From Oscillospiraceae bacterium (GTDB lineage Bacteria > Bacillota > Clostridia > Oscillospirales > Oscillospiraceae): a stretch of 64,000 bases of DNA. The position numbers and the translations under genes are program-made. Location of the stretch: positions 1-64,000 of the forward strand of contig SVMM01000001.1 of NCBI GenBank assembly GCA_015067435.1, given 5' to 3'. The notes under the pieces were generated by a model. That model was not told the origin of the DNA and did no database searches. It saw only the letters and a list, made by a program, of their open reading frames with translations. Positions 37,139 to 45,248 of this stretch are shown here, one piece after another; positions within the stretch are counted from its first letter, which is position 1, and every line of letters starts with the position of its first letter.

Positions 37139-37157
37139 TTTGAGAATGATTTGCAAA
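37139..37157. promoter_or_regulatory. Zur/Fur-type operator in the znu leader
   Basis: 9-1-9 inverted repeat TTTGAGAAT-G-ATTTGCAAA with 7 of 9 positions symmetric, starting 13 bp after the -10. Its shape and AT-rich half sites fit a Fur-family (here probably Zur) box, and its position over the start of transcription fits repression when zinc is plentiful. Assignment to Zur is by gene context. Confidence 0.65.
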
Positions 37158-37183
37158 TTGGCAGGAAAGGCGGTGAACCGCGC

Positions 37184-38152
37184 ATGAAACGGCTGTGGGC
37201 TCTGGCGCTGTGCGCCGTTTTGCTCGCGGGCTGCGCCGCGCCCGCCGCGGAGCCGCCGGACGACGGACGTTTACAGATCGTGACAACGCTGTTCCCCTAT
37301 TACGACTTCGCCCGCGCCGTCGCCGGCGACCGCGCGGACGTGACGCTGCTGCTCTCGCCGGGACGCGAGGCGCACAGCTTCGAGCCGACGCCGCTGGACG
37401 CGGTGCGCATCTCCCGCGCGGACGTGTTCGTCTACAACGGCGGCGAGAGCGAGGCGTGGGTGGACGACCTGCTGGACGCGGCAGGCGCGAACATCGGCAC
37501 CGTGCTGTGCATGATGGACCATGTCGACGCGCTGGAGGAGGAGTTCGTCGAGGGGATGCAGGGCGCGGAGGAGGAGCACGACCACGAAGGGCACGACCAT
37601 GAGGACGGGGACAGCGACGAGATCGAGTACGACGAGCACATCTGGACGTCGCCGCGGAATGCCGCGGCGCTGTGCGAGGCGATCTGCGGCGCGCTCTGCG
37701 ACGCCGACGCGGCGAACGCGGCGGCGTACCGCGCCAACTGCGGCGCCTACACGGCGGAGCTGCGCGCGCTGGACGGCCGCTTCCGCGCGCTGCGCGAGGG
37801 GGCGGCGCGCGACCTGCTCGTCTTTGCCGACCGGATGCCGCTGCTCTACTTCTGCGACGCGTACGACCTGCGCTACCGCGCGGCGTTCCACGGCTGCTCC
37901 GGCGATACCGAGCCGTCGCTCGCCACGCTCAAGTACCTGATCGACAAGGTGTCGCAGGAGCACATCCCGGTGGTCTACACCGTGGACCTCGACAGCCGGA
38001 AGATCGCCGAGGCGGTGTCCGAGAGCACGGGCGCGTCGATCGAGCGGCTGTATTCGCTGCAAACCGTGTCGCGCGCGGATTTCGACGCGAACGAAACCTA
38101 CATTACACTGATGGAACGCAACCTGAAGGCTTTGGAGAAAGGGCTGGCGTGA
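37184..38152 (+). CDS. znuA: Zinc ABC transporter substrate-binding lipoprotein
   Basis: Extracellular metal-binding protein of the ZnuA/cluster 9 family. Lipoprotein signal ending LLAGC; 322 residues. Family features: IVTTLFPYYDFARAVAGDRADV, the first metal His in EAHSFEP, and a His/Asp/Glu-rich flexible loop (HDHEGHDHEDGDSDE) before the second metal site DEHIWTSP. The His-rich loop points to zinc rather than manganese. Start is the ATG after AGGAAAGGCGG. Its stop overlaps the znuC ATG by one base. Confidence 0.94.
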   Translation: MKRLWALALCAVLLAGCAAPAAEPPDDGRLQIVTTLFPYYDFARAVAGDRADVTLLLSPGREAHSFEPTPLDAVRISRADVFVYNGGESEAWVDDLLDAAGANIGTVLCMMDHVDALEEEFVEGMQGAEEEHDHEGHDHEDGDSDEIEYDEHIWTSPRNAAALCEAICGALCDADAANAAAYRANCGAYTAELRALDGRFRALREGAARDLLVFADRMPLLYFCDAYDLRYRAAFHGCSGDTEPSLATLKYLIDKVSQEHIPVVYTVDLDSRKIAEAVSESTGASIERLYSLQTVSRADFDANETYITLMERNLKALEKGLA

Positions 38153-38862
38153 TGGAAAAAGAAAACAAGATTTTGCTTGCCTGCCGCGACGTCAGCCTCG
38201 GCTATGAGCACAAGCCCCTTCTGGAGCATCTGGACCTCACGGTGTGCGCCGGGGACTACGTCGCCGTGCTCGGCGAGAACGGGTCGGGCAAGTCGACGCT
38301 CTTAAAGAGCCTGCTGGGGCTGACGCCGCCGCTGGCGGGCACGATCGACCGCAGCGCGCAGAAGGCGGGGCGGCTGGGCTATCTGCCGCAGCAGACGCCC
38401 GCGCAGCGCGACTTCCCCGCCACGGTGGAGGAGGTCGTGCTTTCCGGCTTCCTCAATCGTCACGGGCTGCGCCTCGCCTACTCGCCCAAGGAGCGCTCGA
38501 CGGCGCTGATGCACATGGGCAAGCTGGGCATTCTGGAGCTCAAGGACAAGTGCTACCGCGAGCTCTCCGGCGGCCAGCAGCAGCGCGTGCTGCTGGCGCG
38601 GGCGCTTTGCGCCGCGCTGGAGCTGTTGATCCTCGACGAGCCGGTCACGGGCCTCGACCCCGCCGCCTCGCAGGACCTCTACAAGACGCTGCGCTATCTG
38701 CACGACCGCGAGGGCCTTGCGATCCTGATGGTGACGCACGACATGTCCGCCGCGCTGCGCGAGGCGAAGACCATCCTGCACATCGGACAAAAGCGCTGGT
38801 TCTACGGCACGGTGGAGGAGTATCTGCGCGACGAAAGCGGAAGGAGGTTCGGCGTCCAATGA
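38152..38862 (+). CDS. znuC: Zinc ABC transporter ATP-binding protein
   Basis: ATPase subunit, 236 residues. Walker A GENGSGKST, Q-loop LPQQTPAQRDFPATVEEVV, signature LSGGQQQRVLLARAL, Walker B LLILDEPVTGLD and switch His THDMSAA. The start shares one base with the znuA stop (TGATG), and the stop overlaps the znuB start (ATGA), so all three are translationally coupled. Confidence 0.94.
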   Translation: MEKENKILLACRDVSLGYEHKPLLEHLDLTVCAGDYVAVLGENGSGKSTLLKSLLGLTPPLAGTIDRSAQKAGRLGYLPQQTPAQRDFPATVEEVVLSGFLNRHGLRLAYSPKERSTALMHMGKLGILELKDKCYRELSGGQQQRVLLARALCAALELLILDEPVTGLDPAASQDLYKTLRYLHDREGLAILMVTHDMSAALREAKTILHIGQKRWFYGTVEEYLRDESGRRFGVQ

Positions 38863-39665
38863 CCCTGCTGCTCTCCATGTTTGCCTATCCGTTCATCGTG
38901 CGCGCGTTCGTCGTGGGCGCGCTGGTGTCGCTGTGCGCGGCGCTGCTGGGCGTTCCGCTGGTCCTAAAGCGCTACTCGATGATCGGCGACGGGCTCTCCC
39001 ACGTCAGCTTCGGCGCGTTGGCGGTGGCGCTCGCCTGCGGCTTCGCGCCGCTGTGGTTCTCGATCCCGGTGGTGATGCTCGCGGCGTTCTTCCTGCTGCG
39101 CATCGCCGAGAGCGCCCGCGTCAGCGCGGACGCCGCCATCGCGGTGCTCTCCGCCTCGGCGCTGGCGATCGGCGTCATCGTCACCTCGCTCACGACCGGC
39201 ATGACCACCGACGTCGACAGCTATATGTTCGGCAGCATCCTCGCCATGTCCCGCTCCGACGTGGTGTTGAGCGTCACGCTGGCGACGGCGGTGCTGGTGC
39301 TGTTCGTCGCGTTCTACCACCAGCTCTTCGCCGTCACCTTCGACGAGAGCTTCTCCCGCGCCACCGGCGTGAAGGTCGGGACGTACAAGACACTCTTGTC
39401 GCTGCTCACGGCGCTGACCGTCGTGCTCGGTATGCGCATGATGGGCGCGATGCTCATCTCGTCGCTGGTGATCTTCCCCGCGCTCTCCGCCATGCGCGTG
39501 TTCAAGCGCTTCCGCTCGGTCGTCGTCTTCGCCGGCGCGCTGGCGGTCGTGTGCTTTTGTCTGGGGCTTGCCGGCTCCTACCTGTTCTCGACGCCCGTGG
39601 GCGCGACGGTGGTCGTGTGCGACCTCGCGGCGTTTCTCGTGTGCGCGGCGGTCGGCAGGCGGTAA
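38859..39665 (+). CDS. znuB: Zinc ABC transporter permease
   Basis: Membrane subunit of the zinc importer, 268 residues with about eight or nine helices, ABC-3 family. Family marks include RYSMIGDGLSHVSFGALA and the later FDESFSRATGVKV and GMRMMGAMLISSLVIFPALSA stretches. Completes a self-contained znuACB operon under the Zur-like operator. The following hairpin (39684-39716) doubles as part of the next promoter. Confidence 0.94.
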   Translation: MTLLLSMFAYPFIVRAFVVGALVSLCAALLGVPLVLKRYSMIGDGLSHVSFGALAVALACGFAPLWFSIPVVMLAAFFLLRIAESARVSADAAIAVLSASALAIGVIVTSLTTGMTTDVDSYMFGSILAMSRSDVVLSVTLATAVLVLFVAFYHQLFAVTFDESFSRATGVKVGTYKTLLSLLTALTVVLGMRMMGAMLISSLVIFPALSAMRVFKRFRSVVVFAGALAVVCFCLGLAGSYLFSTPVGATVVVCDLAAFLVCAAVGRR

Positions 39666-39683
39666 AAATTCCGTCAAAAATGC

Positions 39684-39716
39684 AATTCCCGCTTGCGAAA
39701 TCCGCAGGCGGGAATT
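39684..39716 (+). terminator. Hairpin after znuB overlapping the next promoter
   Basis: 14-bp stem with one G-T pair (arms 39684-39697 and 39703-39716, loop AAATC). No T-tract follows, so it is at best a weak terminator. Confidence 0.5.
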
Positions 39717-39721
39717 ATAAT
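39693..39721 (+). promoter_or_regulatory. Promoter of the Ca/Na antiporter gene, nested in a hairpin
   Basis: TTGCGA (39693-39698), 17-bp spacer, consensus TATAAT (39716-39721). The -35 and spacer lie inside the hairpin 39684-39716. Confidence 0.72.
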
Positions 39722-39756
39722 GAGCGCCGTAATCACTATTGGGGAGAGGTTTCAAC

Positions 39757-40728
39757 ATGCTGGTTCCTGTCTTATTGTTTGCCGTCGGCCTCGTGTGCCT
39801 TATCAAGGGCGGCGACTGGTTCGTTGACGGCGCGACGGCGCTCGCGCGGCGCTTCCGCCTGCCGGAGCTGCTCATCGGCGCGACCGTCGTCTCCATCGGC
39901 ACGACGCTGCCGGAGGTCATGGTCTCGACCACCTCGGCGCTCAGCGGACACGGCGAGATCGCCTACGGCAACGCCGTCGGCTCCGTGATCTGCAACACGG
40001 CGCTTATCGCCGCGCTGACCGTCGCCGTGCGGCCGGGCGGCGTGGACAAGTCCGCGCTCAAGACGCCGGTGTGCTTCTTCTTTGCCGCGGCGGCGCTCTT
40101 CGCCGGCGTCGCGTACACAACGGGGTATTTCAGCCGCACCATCGGCTTCGCGATGCTGGCGCTGTTCGTGATCTACATGGTTCTGACCGTCCGCCAGATG
40201 AAGGGCCAGCCCGCCGCTCCCGCGGACGCGGAGCCGGAGGAGGACGCGAAGGACATGCCGCTGTGGAAGGCGCTGGTGCTGCTGGTCATCGGCGCGGCGC
40301 TCATCGCCGTGGGCGCGCGGCTGCTGGTGGACAACGGCACGCTGATCGCGCAGGCGCTGGGCGTGCCGGAGAGCGTGATCGCGCTGACGTTCGTGGCGCT
40401 GGGCACGTCGCTTCCGGAGCTGGTGACCGCGATCACCTCGCTCGCCAAGGGGCACAGCGCGCTGTCGCTGGGCAACGTCATCGGCGCGAACCTCTTCAAC
40501 CTCGTGCTGGTGTGCGGCGTATCGGTCTCGCTTTCGCCGTTCGGCATCCCGCAGGGCTCGATGATCGCGGGGCGCAGCGCCTCGCTGGTGATGGATCTGC
40601 CGGTGATGTTCGCGGTCATGCTGCTGCTGACCGTGCCCGCGCTCATTCGCGGCAAGCTCGCCCGCTGGCAGGGCGTGACGCTGCTGTGCGTCTACGCCGC
40701 GTTCTGCACGGTGCAGTTCATGATGTAA
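39757..40728 (+). CDS. Calcium/sodium antiporter, CaCA family (YrbG-like)
   Basis: Inner-membrane cation exchanger of 323 residues with two inverted five-helix repeats. Each carries the alpha-repeat signature: GATVVSIGTTLPEVMVS with GNAVGSVICNT in the first half, and LTFVALGTSLPELVTA with GNVIGANLFN in the second. The cytoplasmic loop between them is acidic (EPEEDAKD). Probably exports Ca2+ in exchange for Na+ or H+. Start at the ATG after GGGGAGAGG. Ends at a strong terminator. Confidence 0.93.
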   Translation: MLVPVLLFAVGLVCLIKGGDWFVDGATALARRFRLPELLIGATVVSIGTTLPEVMVSTTSALSGHGEIAYGNAVGSVICNTALIAALTVAVRPGGVDKSALKTPVCFFFAAAALFAGVAYTTGYFSRTIGFAMLALFVIYMVLTVRQMKGQPAAPADAEPEEDAKDMPLWKALVLLVIGAALIAVGARLLVDNGTLIAQALGVPESVIALTFVALGTSLPELVTAITSLAKGHSALSLGNVIGANLFNLVLVCGVSVSLSPFGIPQGSMIAGRSASLVMDLPVMFAVMLLLTVPALIRGKLARWQGVTLLCVYAAFCTVQFMM

Positions 40729-40735
40729 ATGATGT

Positions 40736-40773
40736 AAAACAACGGTGTGAGCCGACGCTCACACCGTTGTTTT
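40736..40773. terminator. Bidirectional terminator overlapping the PAP2 stop codon
   Basis: Perfect 17-bp stem (40736-40752 and 40757-40773, loop CGAC) with AAAA/TTTT ends. It serves both converging genes; the minus-strand PAP2 stop codon (40759-40761) lies within the stem. Confidence 0.9.
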
Positions 40774-41688
40774 CTCTTTCCCGATCTTTGCAAAAAACGG
40801 AAACGTCCTCGGCCAGACGCAGCCGGCGAACGCGACCATCGCAAAGTACCGCACGGCGTTTGTCCACATCGCGCCGCCGCTGAGCGCGTTCAGCACGGGC
40901 TTGAGCCCCGCCTTGATGCCGACGAGCAGCGCAAGGCCGAGCAGCAGCTTGCAGATTTGCCCCAAAAACGGCGCTTTTACGTCGAAATGCAGCGTCTTTT
41001 CGTCGCAGATATACGATGCGGTCAGTCCGAGCACGCAGCCGAGCAGCGACCAGCCGTTCTTGACGCCGTGAGCGAGGTTTTCCGCGTCCACGTCCGTCGG
41101 GAAGCGCGTCAGATTGACCCACAGCACATAGCCGAGCGTGAACGCGAGCAGGATGGCGAGCGCGGTGAGATTCCACCTGCGGAAACGTGCCTCGTCGCGG
41201 TAGAGCGGGTAAAACGCGAGCACGAGCGCCGCCGTCGCGGCGAAGGACACGCCCACGTCGAGCGGCGTGTGCACGCCGAGATACATCCGCGAGAACGGCA
41301 CGAGCACGATGACCGCGCAGCAGACGGCGCGCAGCCATTTCTGCCTGTTTGCCAGCGCGAGGCAGCCAAATACGCCCACCACGCTCTGCGTGTGCCCCGA
41401 GGGGAACGAATAGCCGCTCGCGCCCTCGCGCGCCGCCTCGACGATCGTAAAATTCGGGTCGAGCACCCACGGGCGAGGGATGCGGTAGATCAGCTTGAGC
41501 CACTGGCTCCCCACCGTCCCGGCGAGGCCGACGGCGAAGACATAGTAACCCTGGCGCTTGCTGACGCACCAGAACAGCGTGATGGCGACGATCATGAGCA
41601 CCGATTCATGACCCAGATAGGTGATCGCCGCCATGAACGCCGAGACGGCGGGCGTGCGAAAGCCCTCCAGAAGCCGCAGAAATTCCAT
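40759..41688 (-). CDS. PAP2-family membrane phosphatase
   Basis: Integral membrane phosphatase of the PAP2 (type 2 phosphatidic acid phosphatase) superfamily, 309 residues. The three motifs are complete: KLIYRIPRPW, SFPSGHT, and SRMYLGVHTPLDV. Substrate may be phosphatidic acid, undecaprenyl pyrophosphate or phosphatidylglycerol phosphate; sequence does not decide. Several helices follow the catalytic region. It has its own promoter (41721-41749), interleaved with the divergent promoter of the HAD-like gene. Confidence 0.92.
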   Translation of the reverse strand: MEFLRLLEGFRTPAVSAFMAAITYLGHESVLMIVAITLFWCVSKRQGYYVFAVGLAGTVGSQWLKLIYRIPRPWVLDPNFTIVEAAREGASGYSFPSGHTQSVVGVFGCLALANRQKWLRAVCCAVIVLVPFSRMYLGVHTPLDVGVSFAATAALVLAFYPLYRDEARFRRWNLTALAILLAFTLGYVLWVNLTRFPTDVDAENLAHGVKNGWSLLGCVLGLTASYICDEKTLHFDVKAPFLGQICKLLLGLALLVGIKAGLKPVLNALSGGAMWTNAVRYFAMVAFAGCVWPRTFPFFAKIGKEKTTV

Positions 41689-41720
41689 ATCTGTTCCCCT
41701 CTCGTGGATAAATCATTGTT

Positions 41721-41749
41721 ATGATAGCATAATTGACAGACGCAGGCAA
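41721..41749 (-). promoter_or_regulatory. Promoter of PAP2 gene
   Basis: Minus-strand TTGCCT (41744-41749), 17-bp spacer, TATCAT (41721-41726), about 33 bp before the ATG. It overlaps the divergent promoter at 41733-41761. Confidence 0.7.
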
Positions 41750-41761
41750 GACGCATATACT
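41733..41761 (+). promoter_or_regulatory. Promoter of the HAD-like gene
   Basis: Consensus TTGACA (41733-41738), 17-bp spacer, TATACT (41756-41761), about 40 bp before the ATG at 41802. Confidence 0.8.
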
Positions 41762-41801
41762 GATGGTCGAAATGACAAAGCTGCGAAACGGAGGGGTCGG
41801 T

Positions 41802-42230
41802 ATGCGGCTGCAAAGCGCGGTTTTTTCGGTGGAGGACGCCGTTGTCGGACGCGAGGACGTGAACAAGGTGCTCTCCATCCTGAAGATGGAGGGCGTGTGG
41901 CTCTACGCTGTAACGGCGATGGAGCGCGCCGAGGCGGAGGCGGCGCTTGCGGAGGCCGGCGCGGCGGAGTTTTTCCGCGGCGTCCTGACCGAGCGGGAGA
42001 CGAAGTGCCCCCTCGACGGCGCGGCAATCTACGAAAAGGCGATGCGCCGCCTGCAATCCACGCCGCGGGACACCGTTGTGTTCACCGGACGGCTCGCCGC
42101 GCTGCGCGGCGCGAAGGCGGCGGGAGTGCGGGTCGCCGCCGTGGCGGGCGCGGCGGAGGCGGACGAATGGGCCGCCATGCGCGCGGAGGCGGACGAGATC
42201 GTGGCGCGCTACGCGGATTTTCTGGCGTAA
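41802..42230 (+). CDS. Degenerate HAD-superfamily protein
   Basis: 142 residues. The overall pattern is that of a beta-phosphoglucomutase-like HAD hydrolase: a hydrophobic strand leading to motif I, a helical cap, and a C-terminal strand then AALRGAKAAGVRVAAV. Motif I, normally DxDGT, reads FSVEDAVVG with Ser at the nucleophile position, and the GDS of motif IV reads TGR. I infer loss of phosphatase activity. Length is well below active relatives (about 210). Start at the ATG after CGGAGGGG; an earlier in-frame start lacks a ribosome site. The strong promoter shows it is expressed, so it is not obviously a dead gene. Confidence 0.6.
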   Translation: MRLQSAVFSVEDAVVGREDVNKVLSILKMEGVWLYAVTAMERAEAEAALAEAGAAEFFRGVLTERETKCPLDGAAIYEKAMRRLQSTPRDTVVFTGRLAALRGAKAAGVRVAAVAGAAEADEWAAMRAEADEIVARYADFLA

Positions 42231-42308
42231 ATCGCAATTTGTTGTAGCTTTTTTGATTTTTTGTGGTACAATACCTTATTGACATTTTTGACAAAAGAGG
42301 AAAGCGAT

Positions 42309-43022
42309 ATGGAATTTGTTGCCAACGAGGAAAAGAAGGTCGAGATCGAGACCAGCACCGGCGTCTACCGCCGCCACGCCATCCAGACGCATTTCGTCGG
42401 CGTGGGCGAGAGCTATATCGACCTGATCGAGAAGTACGTCAAGCCCGTGTATCAGGAGGGCGACATCGTCTCCGCCAGCGAGAAGGTCATCGCCCTGTGC
42501 CAGAAGCGCATCGTCACGGAGGAGGAGTGCAAGCCCGGGTTCTGGGCGAAGTTCCTTTGCCGCTTCGTGCACCAGACCTCCGCGGGCCCCGGCATGGGCC
42601 TCCCGGTCAAGATGCAGTTCGCCATCAACACCTGCGGCGTCGGCAAGGTCATCTGGGCGGCGATCTGCGCGGGCTTCGGCAAGCTCGTGGGCAAGAAGGG
42701 CGTCTTTTACCGCATGCTCGGCGACGAGGTCTACGGCCTCGACGGCTTCTACGGGCGCGACATCCCGGAGTATGAGCACATGGGCGTCCGTATCCCGGAG
42801 AATCCCGGCGGCGTGTGCGACGAGATCTTCGAGAAGTGCGGCGTCAAGATGATGATCGTGGACGCCAGCGATCTGGAGATCGATCTGCTCGGCAAGTGCA
42901 AGGAGCTTTCGGGCTTCACCGACGCGCAGCTGCTGGAGATGATCGCCGACAACCCCGCCGGTCAGGACCGCCAGCTCACACCGTTCATCCTGATCCGCAA
43001 GAAAGAAGAAAGCGCAGAATAA
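42309..43022 (+). CDS. CofE-like F420-0:gamma-L-glutamate ligase family protein
   Basis: 237 residues matching the family annotated as coenzyme F420-0:L-glutamate ligase (FbiB/CofE-like), recognisable by the region VSASEKVIALCQKRIV and the later VDASDLEIDLLGK. In F420 makers this enzyme adds glutamate to the cofactor. No other F420 gene is in the window and most anaerobic Firmicutes lack F420, so the true substrate is doubtful. Ribosome site AGAGGAAAG. A TACAAT -10 at 42267-42272 lacks a well-placed -35. Single gene, ended by the terminator at 43037-43066. Confidence 0.82.
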   Translation: MEFVANEEKKVEIETSTGVYRRHAIQTHFVGVGESYIDLIEKYVKPVYQEGDIVSASEKVIALCQKRIVTEEECKPGFWAKFLCRFVHQTSAGPGMGLPVKMQFAINTCGVGKVIWAAICAGFGKLVGKKGVFYRMLGDEVYGLDGFYGRDIPEYEHMGVRIPENPGGVCDEIFEKCGVKMMIVDASDLEIDLLGKCKELSGFTDAQLLEMIADNPAGQDRQLTPFILIRKKEESAE

Positions 43023-43036
43023 GCCCTGCGGCAAAA

Positions 43037-43066
43037 CAAAACCCCGTCCGGCCGGACGGGGTTTTG
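43037..43066. terminator. Bidirectional terminator between cofE-like gene and rnfB
   Basis: Perfect 14-bp stem (43037-43050 and 43053-43066) with AAAA/TTTT ends, between converging genes. Confidence 0.87.
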
Positions 43067-43076
43067 TCGCTTCGTT

Positions 43077-43991
43077 TTACTGCTTGGGCGCTTCCGCGGG
43101 AGCGGCAGCGGCGGCCTTCTCCGCCTCCGCCTTCTTCGCGGCGGCGGCCTTCTCGGCAGCGGCCTTCTGCGCCGCCTTGAACTTCTCCTTCTCCTCGGGG
43201 GTCGGGATCGGCGCAATGGCGTTCTTCGGGCACGCCTTGGCGCACATGGTGCAGTTCTTGCACTTGGCGTAGTCGATGACCGCGACGTTGTTCACAACGT
43301 GGATCGCGTCGAACTTGCAGGTGCGCTCGCACATGCCGCAGGCGATGCAGGAGTTGGCGCACACCTTCGTGACGGCGGGGCCCTTCTCCTTGTTCGCGCA
43401 GTTGACGAACACCTTCTGCTTGTACGGCACCTCGACGATGATCTTGCGCGGGCACGCCTCGCGGCAGGCGCCGCAGTTCGTGCACTTCTCCTTGTCCACC
43501 TCGGCGACGCCCTTGGCGTTGATGTGGATGGCGTCGAACTGGCACGCGGCCACGCACTCGCCGAAGCCGAGGCAGCCAAACTGACATGCCGTCGGGCCGG
43601 CGGCGACCTTCGTCGCGGCGAGGCAGCTGGGCGTGCCGACGTACTCGAAGCGCTTCTGGCAGTCGTCGCCGCCGTTGCAGATGACGTGGGCGACCATCTT
43701 GTCGCCCGCGGCGGCCTCGACGCCCATGATGGCGGCGATCTTCGCCGCGCCCTCCGCGCCGGCGGGCGCGCAGGCGTTGACGGGCGCCTTGCCGGCGAGG
43801 ATCGCCTCGGCGCAGCCGGCGCAGCCGGGATAGCCGCAGCCGCCGCAGTTGGCGCCGGCGAGGGCGCTCTGGATCTCAGGCAGGCGCGGGTCGGTCTCGA
43901 CCTCGAAGATCTTCGCGGCAAAGGCAAGGACCAGGCCGAAGATGACCGCGGTCGCGCCGAGAATGAGAACAGCGTAAAGGATCGTATTCAT
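43077..43991 (-). CDS. rnfB: Rnf complex subunit RnfB (ferredoxin-like Fe-S protein)
   Basis: Electron-entry subunit of the ferredoxin:NAD+ oxidoreductase. 304 residues: one N-terminal helix (1-25), the N-terminal Fe-S motif CGGCGYPGC, and several CxxCxxC-type [4Fe-4S] motifs (FGECVAACQFD, CTNCGACREACP, CIACGMCERTC, CKNCTMCAKACP), the multi-cluster form seen in clostridial RnfB. The C-terminal 40 residues are a Lys/Ala/Glu-rich tail. Last gene of rnfCDGEAB, 15 bp after rnfA. Confidence 0.95.
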   Translation of the reverse strand: MNTILYAVLILGATAVIFGLVLAFAAKIFEVETDPRLPEIQSALAGANCGGCGYPGCAGCAEAILAGKAPVNACAPAGAEGAAKIAAIMGVEAAAGDKMVAHVICNGGDDCQKRFEYVGTPSCLAATKVAAGPTACQFGCLGFGECVAACQFDAIHINAKGVAEVDKEKCTNCGACREACPRKIIVEVPYKQKVFVNCANKEKGPAVTKVCANSCIACGMCERTCKFDAIHVVNNVAVIDYAKCKNCTMCAKACPKNAIAPIPTPEEKEKFKAAQKAAAEKAAAAKKAEAEKAAAAAPAEAPKQ

Positions 43992-44006
43992 TCTTCTCGT
44001 CCCTCC

Positions 44007-44597
44007 TTACATCGGCCACACTTCAAGGCCGGAGAAGCCCATGAAGGCGAGGGCGAGCAGGCCGGAGGTGATCAGCGCGATCGGGAAGCCCTCGAAGGAT
44101 TTGGGATATTCCGCGAACTCCGTGCGCTCGCGCACGGTGGCGAACAGGTAGATCGCCAGCAGGAAGCCGAGGCCGCCGGTGATGCCGTAGACCACGGACT
44201 CGATGAAGTTGTACTCGTTCTGGACGTTCAGCAGCGCCACGCCGAGCACCGCGCAGTTGGTGGTGATCAGCGGCAGATAGATGCCCAGCGCCGTGTAGAG
44301 CGACGGCATGGACTTCTTGAGGAACATCTCGATGAACTGCACCAGCGCGGCGATGACGAGGATGAACGCCACGGTCTGCATAAACTCAAGGCCCAGCGCG
44401 ACAAGGATCAGGTTCACCGCGTAGGTGATCGCCGAGGCGAGACCCATGACGAACGTGACCGCGAGGCCCATGCCGATGGCGGTGTCCGACTTCTTGGAGA
44501 CGCCGAGGAACGGGCAGATGCCGAGGAACTGTGAGAAAATGAAGTTGTTCGTCAGAATCGCGCCGAGCGAAATGGCGAGCAGTCTTGTCACCGACAT
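44007..44597 (-). CDS. rnfA: Rnf complex subunit RnfA
   Basis: Integral membrane subunit, 196 residues with six predicted helices and the conserved Cys-containing helix segment (NNFIFSQFLGICPFLGVSKK), which carries a ligand of the membrane [2Fe-2S] cluster shared with RnfE. Its start shares a base with the rnfE stop. Confidence 0.95.
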   Translation of the reverse strand: MSVTRLLAISLGAILTNNFIFSQFLGICPFLGVSKKSDTAIGMGLAVTFVMGLASAITYAVNLILVALGLEFMQTVAFILVIAALVQFIEMFLKKSMPSLYTALGIYLPLITTNCAVLGVALLNVQNEYNFIESVVYGITGGLGFLLAIYLFATVRERTEFAEYPKSFEGFPIALITSGLLALAFMGFSGLEVWPM

Positions 44598-45229
44598 TAT
44601 TCAGCCGCCTCCTTTCCCTCGGCCTTTGCAGCCTTGTTCTTGCTCTTGTTGAGCCCCCACTGCATCGCCGCGATCAGCGCGCCGAGGCAGAGGAAGCCAC
44701 CCACCGGGAGCGTCAGGATACCAGCGGGAACATAGCCCGACGGCATGATCTTCATGTCGAAGAACGTGCCCATGCCGAAAATCTCGCGGAACGCGCAGAG
44801 GATGATCAGCACCGCCGTGTAGCCGAGGCCCTGGCAGATGCCGTCCACCGCCGCGGCGCCGACGCCGTTCTTGCTGGCGAACGCCTCGGCGCGGCCGAGG
44901 ATGATGCAGTTGACGACGATCAGCGGGATGAACACGCCCAGCGATTTCGCGATCGCCGGGAAGAATGCCTGCAGGCTCAGGTCGACCATCGTGACGAAGC
45001 CGGCGATGACGACGATGAAGCACGCGATACGCACCTCGTCGGGGATGACCTTGCGCAGCAGTGCGATGAAGATGTTCGAGAGCGTCAGGATGATGAGGAC
45101 CGACACGCCCATGCCGATGCCGTTGGACATCTTGGTGGTGATCGCCATGGTCGAGCACATGCCCAGCAGCTGCACCGTAACGGGGTTGTTGGTAATCAGG
45201 CCCTCTTTGAACTGTTTACCGAAATTCAT
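44597..45229 (-). CDS. rnfE: Rnf complex subunit RnfE
   Basis: Integral membrane subunit, 210 residues and six helices, paralogous to RnfA. It has the Cys motifs NNPVTVQLLGMCSTMAIT and VVNCIILGRAEAFA that supply cluster ligands. The C-terminal tail is Lys-rich. Overlaps rnfA by one base and follows rnfG by 19 bp. Confidence 0.95.
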   Translation of the reverse strand: MNFGKQFKEGLITNNPVTVQLLGMCSTMAITTKMSNGIGMGVSVLIILTLSNIFIALLRKVIPDEVRIACFIVVIAGFVTMVDLSLQAFFPAIAKSLGVFIPLIVVNCIILGRAEAFASKNGVGAAAVDGICQGLGYTAVLIILCAFREIFGMGTFFDMKIMPSGYVPAGILTLPVGGFLCLGALIAAMQWGLNKSKNKAAKAEGKEAAE

Positions 45230-45248
45230 AAAGCCGTATCCTCCCTTC

